Source: Heterohyrax brucei (Eukaryota; Chordata; Mammalia; Hyracoidea; Procaviidae). Taken from it: 64,000 nucleotides of DNA. The DNA lies in the NCBI GenBank assembly GCA_028571685.1, contig CM053154.1, positions 8,655,501 through 8,719,500 on the forward strand, written 5' to 3'. Below are positions 52,645 through 63,249 of the stretch, in pieces (the first letter of the stretch is position 1; every line of letters starts with the position of its first letter). Position numbers and translations under genes: made by a program. The notes beneath the pieces were generated by a model, which did no database searches, was not told where the DNA came from, and saw nothing but the letters and a program-made list of their open reading frames with translations.

Positions 52645-53430
52645 TGGGCTGGGGATGCTGTGGCCCCTCAGCTAGCCTCTCAAGCTTGTTCCCAGGTTCC
52701 GTTTGAGTTTTGCTGATGTAGAGGCATGTGTTTGTGGCTGGAATGTTCTCTGTGCTTATAAAAGTTCATCTCTTAAGATCCAGATCACGTTGTGTTGTCA
52801 TGGACATTGCTATGCGCCTTCAGAGTTGTAAGGAGCAGTCAGCTTTGCAGAAACGCGGTGACTCTGAATCAGGGTCACTCGTCATAATCCCATGGAGCCT
52901 TTCAAAAGAAGCATGTGCGCTACCCTCCTCTGTGTTGAATCCGGGTTACCGGGAGTGGGCCCTGGGCAGGTGTGTGTGCGTGTGTGTGCTTGAGTATACG
53001 TGGGTTAAGCTCTTCAGCTCAGAACCACTCATGGAGCCAAACAGTGACTGTAAATATTCTGAAGAGCATTTCCAGTTCCTCCACAGCAAAGGTGACAATC
53101 ATTGTTGCCGTGAGCTTGGGATTTAACTGCCTCTGCCCTCTGTTTGTTAGGAGATAGACTCTGACTCTCTTTGGGTTCCATGACCAGATATTTTCATTAT
53201 TCTGGAGAGGTGAGAGTTTTCCTTCTGTTTTCTTTCTCTCATGAATGGCCTCACTTCCTCATCCCACGGTGGCTCCGGCCAGAGACCATTCTTCTTTGAC
53301 ACTTGGCCGGTCAGTGCAGGAGCTGCTATGTTTGGGTCTCCGCCACTGGGATGCTTATCCAGGTCAGGTAGTGTGTCTTATTCAAGGTCGTATCCCCAGG
53401 GCTAGTCCATGGGAAACAGTGATGGAGTGA
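52645..53430. other. Unique sequence with a weak exon candidate
   Basis: 53151-53209 is flanked by 'tctgtttgttag' and GTGAGA but has stops in all three frames, so at best it is noncoding. (GT)n patch at 52970-52990. Confidence 0.35.
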
Positions 53431-53431
53431 A

Positions 53432-53640
53432 TGACTGGTGGGATGAATGAATGGGTGGACGGACAGATGGATGGATGGATGGATGGACAAGTGGACAGAT
53501 GGAGGGGCGGATGGACGGATAAATAGACAGGTGGGCAGATGGGTAGATAGATGAGCAGATGGACAGGCAGATGGATAAATGGACAAATGGGTGGATGAAC
53601 AGATAGACATTTGGAAAGACAGATGGATAAATTGATGAAA
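53432..53640 (-). repeat. (GGAT)n tetranucleotide array
   Basis: About 200 bp of GGAT/GGAC/AGAT units, the reverse complement of the 20-kb CCAT array type. Minus-strand frames of 93-126 codons are repeat artefacts. Confidence 0.9.
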
Positions 53641-53744
53641 GAAAGGTAGGTAACATTGGACATGAGTACTTACTGAAAACCGAGGTCTGTAGTTTGGGTA
53701 TAGCAAGGGTCCTGAAGATCATCCAGCTTGTTTTTCTACTCTGC

Positions 53745-53825
53745 TCACTCCCTTTTAGAGCTGGGGAAACTGAGACCTACAGAGGTTGAGTGACTTGCCC
53801 CATTCACCTTCACTGATTAAAAAAC
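53745..53825 (-). mobile_element. MIR SINE relic
   Basis: 'ctggggaaactgagacctac' and 'gagtgacttgccccattc' match the reverse of MIR. Confidence 0.62.
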
Positions 53826-53921
53826 ACTTGGGAATATGACTTAATTTGTTCAAGTCTTTTGACTTAGGCTACATGCTTCTTTTTGAGAGTCCCCCTCTGG
53901 TGAATAACTCAGAGCTACTTC

Positions 53922-54265
53922 TCTGAGGGTCTGCTGTGTGCCAGACCTGGCCCTTGGAGCTGGGGGTCTAGCAGTAAACAGGACAAATGGGTCCCTGGGT
54001 CACAGAGTACACATTCTTGAGGAAGGTCAGACAACGGACACCTTCACCGGTACCAGGGACCCAGAGAGCGATACATGCCCTGCTGAGACTGAAACAGCAC
54101 AGTGTGATGGAGGGTGGCTGCCTGCTGATCCTACTTGGGAAGTTACTGCTAAGCTGATCTTTGAATGACAGGAGACATGGCTGTCTGAGGATTGGGAGAG
54201 GGCATCCTAGGCCGAGGTGACAGCAAACATACAGACTCCAGGGAGGGAAGGAGTCCGCCTGATGG
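53922..54265 (+). mobile_element. L2 LINE 3' relic
   Basis: 'gtgtgccagacctggccctt', 'agcagtaaacaggacaaatg' and 'agctgatctttgaatgacag' follow the order of the L2 3' end. Confidence 0.62.
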
Positions 54266-54267
54266 AT

Positions 54268-54695
54268 GGGTCCAGTTGGGCTCTTCAGAGCAAGTCATGG
54301 GACTTTATCAACTGCATGTGGGTTTCTGTCGACTCTTCTGTTCCGTGTCCCTTGAAGCATCATTTGTGGCTTCTGTCTTCTTGCTTTCCTGTCTCAGGGT
54401 GAAGAACACTTCTTGTCGAATACTGGCTTCCTTGCGGCTGCTGCCAAATCTCAGAAAATAGCAAGAAAAGAAAAGGCTCAGCCCCGCTTTCCTCTCACTT
54501 AGAGCTTGGTTTGTGAGCAGAAGTTATTTTTATGTAAACACGTGCTTGAAGGGGAAGTCTTCGTGGGCAACTGAAACCACACTAATAAAAACAAGACAGA
54601 AAGAGGGCTGTGGAATCCCAGAGGCGTGCCCTGGGCTGCTAACTCCAATTCGATGACAATTCACAGCAGCCTGGCTTGGGGAAGAGGGCACTGTT
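54268..54695. other. Unique sequence, no gene recognised
   Basis: Only short frames; nothing recognised. Confidence 0.35.
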
Positions 54696-55080
54696 TGGAG
54701 AGGTATTGTCATTGTTCGTGGCCATCGAGTTGACTTCCACTCATGGTGTACGTGTGCATACTGGAAGGAACTGCTGCCCATCACGCTAACGACGGGACTT
54801 GTCCATCGTTGGAGCTGTTGTCCCAGTACACGTCTCTGAAGGTCTCCGCTGTCCTCACTGGCTTTCTGTGTCACCAGGCACGATATCTTCTTCTAACTGT
54901 GGACCCCTCTTGACATGTCAGTTTTCTGCTGCGATCCAGAAGGTTTTCATGGGCTCATTTTAATTTTCAGAAATAAATCACCAAGCCTTTCTTCCAAAGT
55001 CTCTGTTTAGTCTGGAAGCTCAGCTGAAAACTGCCTAGCATGGTTGACCCTCATCGTGTTGGAAATACTGGTGGCCTGAG

Positions 55081-55248
55081 AACCCCTGGTGGTGTAGTGG
55101 TTAAGTGCTACATCTGCTGACCAAAAGTTCGGCAGTTCAAACCTACCAGGTGCTCCCTGGAAATTCTATGGGGCATTTCTACTCTGTCCTGTTGGGTCGT
55201 TAGTGTTGGAATTGACTCGATGGAAGTGGGTTTGGCTTCTTCTTTTTA
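55081..55248 (+). mobile_element. AfroSINE nested in the long SINE
   Basis: 'ccctggtggtgtagtggtta' (head), 'aagttcggcagttcaaacct' (B-box region), 'gttggaattgactcgatgga' (tail). Confidence 0.92.
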
Positions 55249-55252
55249 GCTT

Positions 55253-55380
55253 GCAGTATTGCAGTAACACGCAAGCCAATGCAGTATCGCAGTAACACGC
55301 AAGCCAACACAGTATGACAGCAACGTGTGAACCAACGTGGCATCACAGCAACACGCGAGCCAACATGGTATGACAAACAG
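55253..55380 (+). repeat. 28-bp minisatellite, four full units
   Basis: Units 55253-55280, 55281-55308, 55309-55336 and 55337-55364 are each exactly 28 bp, followed by a partial fifth. Units 1 and 2 are nearly identical; 3 and 4 are more diverged. Confidence 0.9.
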
Positions 55381-55407
55381 ACAGGTGGGTGATGGGGAGA
55401 GGGACTA

Positions 55408-56850
55408 GGGCACAGCAAATGCCTCTTCTGGTCTGGCCTCTTCCTAGAGCCCTGCCTGCCTGCCCCAGCCTTGACTAAAAGCCTCCTTTAGGATTTGACT
55501 TTCTCTTGGGCCTTTGCAGGTGGAGGCTGCTCTTTCTCTCTGTCTCTGGTGCCTCCTCCCCACTGGCCTCCAGATGTTTCTGTCCCGTGCCCTGTGGGAA
55601 TCTCAGCTCCTTGAGGGCCGTGCCGTCCTTTGTCCCTCCTCCTTCTCTTTGCTGATGTCATCACCCTAGCTCCTAGGTGGTGGACCCTAGGTTGCCTCCC
55701 ACCCCCAAACCTGCCTCACCTGGGTAGCTGTAGCCTCCGTGGAAACGGACCTTGCAGGCCTCCGGCTTCCCAGGTCCTCCATCTGCTTTCTCTTTGAGGG
55801 CACCCTGGACCTTGTCCACACCTCGACTGTTCCACATAGCACAAAGTCAGTCCGTGTTTATGGCATGTTAGTGACAGCCTCTCCTTCGGGGAAATCAGTC
55901 CCGAGACATCGTGTGGTTGACCCTCCACGCAGTAGGGCAGCATTGAACTGCTTCTGTCAATTATTTTCATCTCTCTTTGGTTTTTCTTCGACACCCATAA
56001 GGGTGTAACATTGCAAAATTGTGAGTGTGAACATTTTCAGCAGTCCAGCAATAATACGTATCTCCATTTTCCATTGTGAAAGGTTACTTTTTAAACTCTG
56101 TACAAATTGCACATTTCTGTGGAGAGATGAAAGAACCCCTCCCCCCCGAATTCTTAGATTTAGAATCATTCCAGAAGGTTGCTGTCTCTTCCCAAGTCCA
56201 CATGATTGTGTGGACACCGTGGTGACTGGTGGAGAGCCATCCTAATCCTTTGTCACCTCCTAGGTGCTCCTTATAATTTTTTCAAACTTTTTGTTTTGAG
56301 ATAATTATATACTCACAAGAAGTTACAAGAATAGTTCTGAGTTCCTGTATGTCCTTCACCCAGCTTCTCACAGTGACAATGTCTTATGTAAGCACCGACC
56401 ATTATCAAAGCCAGGAAATCGCCACTGATGCAGTACCATTACCTAAACCCCAGACTTTTTCTGTGTCTTCTCATTTTATTTAACCCAAGGCTCCACAGCA
56501 CCTTGGAAGCAGTCTAGGATTTCATAAACTTCAGCACTGCCTTTTTTAGAGATTATTTTTGGATCCCTTCCAGTTGGCCGTCAATTAAAATTAGTTTTCA
56601 TTAGGTCAGCAAATGCTTGAAGCCGTGACTTGTGTATTTCATGGATCCCACATGCCCATGAGATGTACCTTTGTGGGTACATTGCCCCTGATGTGTGCAC
56701 ATGGGTAATTTCACTCTCAAATCTTCACGAGACATTCTCAGAGAGATGTAACTGTATAAAGGAGTTTGATATGATAGAGCATAGGACTGGGATTTGGGTC
56801 ACTCAAGTTCTGATAGTGATGACTAACATTTATTGAGGACTTAGTGTGTG
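55408..56850. other. Unique or decayed LINE-like sequence
   Basis: No gene. 56270-56600 ('ttgttttgagataattatat', 'acaatgtcttatgtaagcac') is of the kind seen in old L1 fragments, but I cannot assign a subfamily. Confidence 0.35.
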
Positions 56851-56854
56851 TTCT

Positions 56855-57028
56855 GGGAAACCCTGGTGGTGTAGGGATTAACTGCTACATCTGCTAACCA
56901 GAAGGTTGGCAGTTTGAATCCGCCAGGCACTCCTTGGAAACTTTATGGAGGAGTTCTACTCTGTCCTATAGGGTCACCATGAGTCAGAATCGACTCTATG
57001 GCACTGGGTTTGGTTTGGGTTTTTGGAA
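56855..57028 (+). mobile_element. AfroSINE copy
   Basis: 'accctggtggtgtagggatt' (head), 'gttggcagtttgaatccgcc' (B-box region), 'gagtcagaatcgactctatg' (tail), then G/T-rich end. Confidence 0.94.
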
Positions 57029-57081
57029 TTGTGTGTTAGGCCTTATCTACATTATTTCATTTAATACTCCCAGCAGCCTTT

Positions 57082-57288
57082 GAGGTTGTCGTGGTTAGGT
57101 GCTGTGGAGTCAGTTCCAACTCATCATGTCCCCATGTGATGAAGTACAATCACCCAATAGGGTTTTCTTGGCTGTCATCTTTAGGGAAGCAGGTTATTCT
57201 CCTGTGGGGCCACTGGGTGGATTTGAATCTTCAAACCTTGGGTTAGCAACTGGACTCTTTACCATTGATGCTATCAGGGTGCTTTAGA
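57082..57288 (-). mobile_element. AfroSINE copy, long subtype
   Basis: 'gctgtggagtcagttccaac' (tail), 'acccaatagggttttcttgg' (body), 'caaaccttgggttagcaact' (toward head). Confidence 0.85.
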
Positions 57289-57294
57289 CACGAT

Positions 57295-57420
57295 TAATAT
57301 CCCCATTTTACAGAAGTGAAAACTGAGGTCAGAGTGATTTATCTTCCCCAAGTTTATCCAACTCATGGGTGGTAGAGTCAGGACATGAACCCAGGCAATC
57401 TGACCTGATAGGTTGCTTGT
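57295..57420 (-). mobile_element. MIR SINE relic
   Basis: 'ccccattttacagaagtgaa' and 'ggtggtagagtcaggacatg' match the reverse of MIR. Confidence 0.68.
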
Positions 57421-57429
57421 TCAACCTGG

Positions 57430-57602
57430 AAACCCCGGTAGTGCTCAACTTAGGAAACCCTGACGGCACAGTGTTTACCTGCTGCGGCTGTTAACCGAAA
57501 GCTGGTAGTTCAAATCTGTCAGGTGCTCCTTGGAAACTCTGTAGGGCCGATCTACTCTGGCCTATGGCGTCACTATGGGTTTGGTTTTGCTCACCTTAAG
57601 CA
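57430..57602 (+). mobile_element. AfroSINE copy with duplicated head
   Basis: 'ggaaaccccggtagtgctca' is followed by a second head 'ggaaaccctgacggcacagt'. The body is typical ('ggtgctccttggaaactctg') and the tail is shortened at 'gcgtcactatgggtttgg'. Confidence 0.88.
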
Positions 57603-57649
57603 CTGTGCCACCAGGCTCCTTCTCCTGGGGACAGGCCTGTACTTTTCTC

Positions 57650-57800
57650 GTCCTAGCTCTTTCAGTCTGACTGCTCTGTGACCTGGGGCTGCTCCTGTGA
57701 CCTCACTGAGCCTCTGTTTCCTCCCCTTCCATGCAAGAGGTGGGGTCTAGAAGGTCTTTCAGACCCTTTCTGAGTCCAGTTGTTTGGTGGTTGGGACAGT
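57650..57800 (+). mobile_element. MIR SINE relic
   Basis: 'gctctgtgacctggggctgc' and 'gagcctctgtttcctcccct' match MIR. Confidence 0.65.
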
Positions 57801-57839
57801 TCCACTAGTCGAGGCAGAAGTTCACAAAGGTTTCAGAGA

Positions 57840-58190
57840 ATGTTCTGCCCTGCTACTGCCAAGTGCTTTTAATGTCAGGAAGATTTTTGCTGCTTAACTG
57901 GTTCGGTGGGAGTCTCAATTCCCAATGAATTATGCTCCGGTGTCTTTTAATTAAACTGTCTGCACACCAATTTCCTAGAATTTTACCACACGTGCCTCAA
58001 CCGCTGTTCGGCTCTGTAGTCGAGCGATGCTCGTGGTAACCAGGGAGCTGTGAGAAGCTGCTGATGCCCAGCCTCGTGGGCAGCCTTCCTCGTGAGCGGC
58101 CACCAGAACGCCACTCGAGGGCATTATCTGCATACACTTAATTGATTTCTCATTCCCCACAAATGAAGGTTAAAATTAAGCTTGTTTGTA
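57840..58190. other. Low-repeat block (possible conserved noncoding element)
   Basis: 'caattcccaatgaattatgc', 'gtcttttaattaaactgtct' and 'tacacttaattgatttctca' are homeodomain-type cores, with a CpG-containing centre 'gtagtcgagcgatgctcgtg'. No repeat or coding signature. Confidence 0.4.
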
Positions 58191-58194
58191 GATG

Positions 58195-59618
58195 GTGTTT
58201 ACATTGCTCAGTCTTGGGGACAGTTGTAAAAATGAACAGAGCAGGCCTTCCCTGGAGAGCTTCAGTTTTTTAAGGCGGTGGGTTGTGTGGCTCCCCAGTG
58301 CAGGTGAAGATTTTCCTGTTGACAGGAGCTGCGGGGCGTGAGTTCTGCACCAGAGGTCTTGAGTGCAGATGACACAGCCTAGACTGGGGTGGAAGGTATG
58401 TGCGCAGTAGACTGTTAGGTGAAAGGGCCCGGATCTTTCCACTCCCCAGACTGAGTGGCGTCAGAGATCAGAGCAGTGATAAGGAGGCTCCAGGAAAGCC
58501 TTTGCTTGCTTCACTTCTGGAATGGAATGGAAGATTCTGATTTTGAGATGCTCTTCAAAAGGTCCTTCCTCAAACCCACCACAAACCCTTTCGAGACTTG
58601 TGGGACGTGCGGCACCCCACACATTTGTTAGCTGCTGGAGTTCTTTGGAAAGGCAGTAGCCTGAGATTGTGTGAAATGCAAGAATCCTAAATGGGAACCT
58701 CACTTTCGTGGAGATTGAGCGTTGTCTTAGGTGATGCCTCCTGGGTGTGTGAGTTTTCTAAACTTTTGACTGAGTTACCTTTATTTCTGTAGGATAAGTC
58801 TCTTTACTATGTTCCCCAGTTATCAAGAGAAGAAGCTATTCTTGGTCTTCATTCAGTCACAGTGGCTGTTTTCTCCTTGATGTCTTTCATTATTTCCAAA
58901 TATTACTGGTTCCCTTCTGTTCTAGTTCCTGAGCCATAAATGATGCCTTTCCAGCAAGGAGTAGTGCATGGCAGTGGTACTTCTCGAGAGACTGGAACTC
59001 CTGTGAGCATTCTCAGCCTGCATTCACTCTCAGGATCCAGTTGTTGCTTCCACTTGTAGCAGGTGGACTGCATAGCTGTGAGCAGTTCTGCAGGATTCCA
59101 GGGCGGCTGTTTCTGCGACTTAGCTGTTAGTACTGCTTTGGTTATAATGAAGGATACGTAGTACTGCTAATTGTCCTGAGATGGAATTCCTTTAGTTGTA
59201 TTTGTCTGGCCTCTAAGTACTGCTTTTGCAGTAATAAGGAATGCATTGGAGTGGTAATTTTCCTGAGATTAGAAGAGATCCCTTGGTTTTGTTTATTTTG
59301 GCTGTGAGCAGTACTTTGCATTAAGAAAGAGTGCATTGTATCATGTTTTGAAAAGTTCTATGACAAATAATAAAATGGCTTAGAAGAAGGAGACTAGAAT
59401 AAAATATACGTGCAGTCTTTGCCAGGTGCCTCCATGTTTTACAAATTTTCAAGAAATAACCACAGCAATAAAAACAACCAAACCCTGATTCTATTGCTGA
59501 CACACAGCTGCAGGACTTCAGTCATCCAGAGGCCTCTGGGACATATGTGACCCTCAATAATGAATTTTGAAATCTGTAACTCATAACGAAAGTTCTCAAT
59601 CAATCCCTTAATCAGCAT
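58195..59618. other. Unique sequence, no gene recognised
   Basis: AT-rich, with frames no longer than 88 codons. 59100-59340 repeats the motif 'gcagtactgctttg/gttaagaaagagtgcattg' loosely, without a clear unit. Confidence 0.35.
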
Positions 59619-59621
59619 GGC

Positions 59622-59812
59622 TTCATCTGGAAACCCTAGTGGTATAGTGGTTAAGTGCTAAGGCTGCCAGTTACAAGGTCAGTAGTTTGAATTCACCAGG
59701 TTCTCCTTGGAAACCCAGCAGGGCAGTTTTGCTCTGTCCCTCTAGTGTCACTATTGGAATCGACTCAGTGACAGCAAGGTTGGTTTTCTGTTTGTTTGCT
59801 TTGTTTTCACTA
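59622..59812 (+). mobile_element. AfroSINE copy
   Basis: 'ggaaaccctagtggtatagt' (head), 'gtcagtagtttgaattcacc' (B-box region), 'attggaatcgactcagtgac' (tail). Confidence 0.93.
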
Positions 59813-60021
59813 GTGAAAACACATAGTACCAACCAAAAAATTCAGGGAAGAAACTTACTGAATCTTGAAAGGGTGACTGTACTTGAGGCATAATGCCATT
59901 CTTAAGTGATGGCTTTGTGCTTAGCTGTAACTCCTGACAAGACTAAGAAGAGCTCTTTAGATGTGATCTCTCTCTCCTTTTTCCTCTTTACTGTATAACC
60001 TTTCTACCACCCATCTGCCTG

Positions 60022-60395
60022 CTGGTCACACTGTGGTGCATTGTGTGACGCTGCAAGCTAGGCTGCTGATATTTCCAATGCCAGCAGGGTCACACATGGT
60101 AGACAGATCGCAGTGGCACTTCCAGACGAAGACAGACTAGGAAGAAAGGTCTGGTGACCTATTTCTGAAAATTAGCCGGTGGAAACCTAATGGATCACAA
60201 CGGAGCAGTGCGGACTGAGTGCAGGAAGATGAGCCCCTGAGGTTGGAAGGCACTCAGAATACTTGGGGACCTCGGTGACGGGCTGGAGCCCACCAAGGCC
60301 AGTGGAGATGGCATAGGACAGGACAAGGTTCCCTTCTGTTGTTTATGGGGTTGCTGTGACCTACAGCCAGCTCAGTGACAGTGAACAGTGGTGTA
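60022..60395 (+). mobile_element. Long SINE with RTE-like body and tail
   Basis: 'gctaggctgctgatatttcc' (tRNA-like side), 'tatttctgaaaattagccgg', 'gaagatgagcccctgaggtt', 'ggaaggcactcagaatactt', and the tail 'gctcagtgacagtgaaca'. The middle part matches an RTE LINE region, suggesting a SINE-LINE composite. Confidence 0.65.
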
Positions 60396-60399
60396 ACTG

Positions 60400-60824
60400 G
60401 TCAGGTATCTCCAGGACTGGCCACGTCAATTGCAGGGCTGAGTGCAGCACATGAAGATGTGGGCTGTTTGTCCCAAAGTTGCTAAGGGTTTCCATAGGGG
60501 CAGAGCAGAGCCCTGAGCTAAGTAAGTGTGGGGCGCTTTGTGACACAACAGGTCACGTGTCCGTGGAGCTGACCCCAGGGTCTTTGCATGACGGGCATCA
60601 TTCGTCCCAGCTGTGTGGGTAGACTGTCAGCACCCTGTGGGCAGGGCTATGGCTGCCTGACCTCGGTGCCCCGTGAGAGGTTGGCAGGGAGCCTGCCTGG
60701 GCATACGTGTAGGAAATATTTGCTGAGCTGAATTGCCTCATGAGATGCATAGTCCTGGTCACTCCTGTGGCCTCCGTCAGTGGCCCACTTCCGCTACCAG
60801 TGGCTGGGGACAGCAGCGCCCCCC
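60400..60824. other. Unique sequence, no gene recognised
   Basis: Nothing recognised; frames overlap the next SINE. Confidence 0.35.
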
Positions 60825-60825
60825 A

Positions 60826-60987
60826 GTGGTGCAGAGTAGAGCTGTACTTCATTGAGTTTTTAATGGCTGTGATCCTGTCCCAGTAGATAGATCTCCAGGC
60901 CTTTCTGCTGAGACACTCAGGGTGGATTTGAACCACTCACCTTTTGGTTAGTAGCTGGGTGCTTAACTTTTGTACCAGCCAAGGACT
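60826..60987 (-). mobile_element. AfroSINE copy, diverged
   Basis: 'agagctgtacttcattgagt' (body), 'ggtggatttgaaccactcac' (B-box side), 'ttggttagtagctgggtgct' (toward head). The tail is missing. Confidence 0.83.
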
Positions 60988-61299
60988 TCACACATCAGCG
61001 ATCTGGAAAAGTCCTCTCCCGTGTTTTTCAGAATGATGGGGGCCAAGGACCGGAATTCTCTGATAGCACTGTCCTGACAGCCCAGCTTTGTGAAGAGGGA
61101 AAACTCGAATACAAATACCTCCAGACTGTGGTGTGTGTATCTGTCTGTGAGCTGTAGTCTGGGTAATTTGCATGTACCAGGCTGATGGAGGGTAGCTAGC
61201 TACCCGGAATGCCTTACTGGTTAACATGTGTTTCTGTTTGTGGCTCTGTGACTTGGTCCATGAAAGGGCTTCTCCTCTTGGCTTGTCATCTCTGGTATC

Positions 61300-61448
61300 T
61301 CCCACGAGATAGATTGACTCAGTGGCTGCAATGATGGGCTGTATCGTAATGACAGTTGTGAGAGTGGCTCAGGACCAGGTAGTGTGTTCTGCTGTTGTCC
61401 TTAGGGTTGTGACAAATTGAAACTGATTCGATGGCACCTAACAGTACT
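61300..61448 (+). mobile_element. RTE/BovB LINE 3' end
   Basis: 'agatagattgactcagtggc', 'gagagtggctcaggaccagg' and 'gattcgatggcacctaacag' match the terminal part of the RTE copies at 30441 and 48655. Confidence 0.75.
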
Positions 61449-61551
61449 ACCTTCTCCTTGGGCCCCCCTTTCCAGATGAGTGGGGGGCTCTGTAGGGATC
61501 CCTGGCCTCCAAGGGCAGCCTCAGGACCCCCATGTCTCTCTCCCGCTGCAG

Positions 61552-61687
61552 AGGAAGCCAGTTGGCCGACTTGGGCACTGCTCACATCTGCGAGAGCTCG
61601 AGATCCTGTTTACCGAGAGTCCCTTCTCGGAGCTTCAGGCTACAGGGCCTGAAGGGGCATCCTGCTCTCCTGTTCTCACCCCTCGAG
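61552..61687 (+). other. Candidate exon, 136 nt, with strong splice signals
   Basis: Preceded by 'tgtctctctcccgctgcag' and followed by GAG/GTGAGC, near-consensus on both sides. Two of three frames are open; the first reads 'RKPVGRLGHCSHLRELEIL' onward with 45 codons plus 1 nt. I do not recognise the protein. It could be a coding exon, or a 5' UTR or lncRNA exon of the CpG-island gene 21 kb upstream on the same strand. The RTE 3' end stops about 100 bp before it. Confidence 0.4.
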
Positions 61688-61689
61688 GT

Positions 61690-62212
61690 GAGCCGAGGCT
61701 CACAGAATCCCCGTGGGCACCCTCTCCGTGTTATAAGTTAGCGGAGAGGCAGGAGGTAGCAGCCAGGGCTGGCTGCCAAAGAGAGAGAGGGAGATCCCTG
61801 CAGAGGAGAGCCCGGCCTCTCCAGGTTTTCAGTTGGAATGAGGATTAAAGCTATTTTTTCCCCAGGAGGAGAGGTGGAGAGGGATAGACACTCTGCTCAG
61901 AGTGTACCAGCCCAGCTGCCAAAGCCAGCTCTCAGTGGTGCTGTGTCTTGCAGGGGTCACTTTGTGTAGACACTAAGTTGTTCTCCCTTTGTCCTCAGTG
62001 TGGACAGAGGATGAGGGAGATGTGCACGGAGCATGGGCCCAAGGGCGGAGGTGACGTGTGGCAAAAGAATGAAAGGAAACCATCTTTTGTGCCTCATGGC
62101 CGGGTAGGAATCTGGCGGTTTGGGAGATCTCGACAGTTCTTGCTGAACCTGGAATGCCAGAAGGGATCTTTGTGTTGTCTCTGGAGGTGTGAGATGAGGT
62201 CCTTCCCATCTT
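61690..62212. other. Unique sequence following the exon candidate
   Basis: Nothing recognised except short frames. Confidence 0.35.
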
Positions 62213-62213
62213 T

Positions 62214-62385
62214 AGCCGGAAAACCTGGTGGTGTTGTGGTGAGGAGCTATGGCTGCTAACCAAAAATCGGCAGTTCGAATCTAACAGGCGCTCCTTGGAA
62301 ACTCTGTGGGCTGTTCTGCTCTGTCCTATAGGATCGCTGTGAGTGAGAATTGACTTGATGGCAGTGGGTTTGGCTTTTTATTTCT
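62214..62385 (+). mobile_element. AfroSINE copy with intact B-box
   Basis: 'aaacctggtggtgttgtggt' (head), B-box GTTCGAATC near 62273, 'gagtgagaattgacttgatg' (tail). Confidence 0.94.
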
Positions 62386-62865
62386 CCTTGGTTTGCTGTA
62401 GCTTTCTGGATGGTGGAGACTGTCCGTCAGCACCTACTCGGCAAGTAACACAAGTGGCGGCTTCCTGTTTAAGTGAAAGCTGGTCTTATTTTTCCCTGTT
62501 AACGCATCTGGAGTTACTGTTTTTATTTTGAAAGACAATAGGAAAACAAATGAACAAGCATTCTTGTTACCTGATGTGGGGAGCTAAGATAATTTGAGTA
62601 TGGTTAAGTCTAGTTTGAAAACTCTTGGGGAAAGCTCTTGATACAGAAGTCAAAGGCAGAGAGAGAGGGAAAGCTGGACAAGCTGCTGGAATAACCGGCC
62701 CCCCAACATTCTAGACTCCCAGAGGGCGGAGATCTTTTCCGTCTTGTCCTTCCACTGTGTGCTGGCCCCTCATAGCACAATACGTAACACTGCACAGCTA
62801 ATCCATAGTCACTGTTGAAATCTGTCACCTCCAAGGGGGAAAATACCTGCTAATGTGCTCCTGTA

Positions 62866-62965
62866 AAGGAGACCAGCCTGGAAAACCCTGTGGGGTGGTT
62901 CTTTGTCACACACAGTCACTGTGGGTTGGAATAGAAGCACCCTACAGCAACACCCCCTCTCTAGC
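62866..62965 (+). mobile_element. AfroSINE 3' fragment
   Basis: 'ggaaaaccctgtggggtggt' and 'cactgtgggttggaatagaa'; the head is absent. Confidence 0.7.
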
Positions 62966-63044
62966 CTTGTGGGAGCAGAGCTGGCACTTGATGGATGCAC
63001 TGGCCTTGTCAGACAGTAAGCTGCAGGGGATGGAAACAAGAGAG

Positions 63045-63245
63045 ATGAAAGGAAATAATGCTGTCACTTGTGAGACACTGTGCTCAGTGCTTTAGATAAT
63101 CTGTTAATCTCTGCACCAGCCCTCAGAGGCTGCTGGCCAGATGCCTGTTTATAGAGGGGAGGATCGAAGCTCAGAGAGGTTGGGTAACTTGTCCAGGGTC
63201 GCCCAGCCAGCTGTAGATGGACCGACATTTGATTCTCAGACTCGC
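63045..63245 (-). mobile_element. MIR SINE relic
   Basis: 'gaagctcagagaggttgggt' and 'cttgtccagggtcgcccagc' match the reverse of MIR. Confidence 0.7.
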
Positions 63246-63249
63246 CTGT

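Larger units (their letters stand above)
54698..55405 (-). mobile_element. Long SINE with RTE-like tail, split by a nested SINE and expanded
   Basis: Left part 54698-55078: 'ggccatcgagttgacttcca' (tail), 'accaagcctttcttccaaag', 'agtctggaagctcagctgaa', 'ggaaatactggtggc'. The right part resumes after the nested SINE at 55250 with 'cagtaacacgcaagcc' units, expanded to four copies, then 'acaaacagacaggtgggtga'. The sister element at 45670 has one such unit. Confidence 0.75.

Noticed and set aside
53151..53209. 59-nt exon candidate
   Set aside because: Good flanking splice signals, but stops in all three frames and no other support.
53326..53722. Minus-strand frames of 93-126 codons
   Set aside because: Translation of the GGAT array.
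55253..55380. Regular 28-bp repeats as a CRISPR-like array
   Set aside because: Units are contiguous without spacers, lie in a SINE, and the genome is mammalian.
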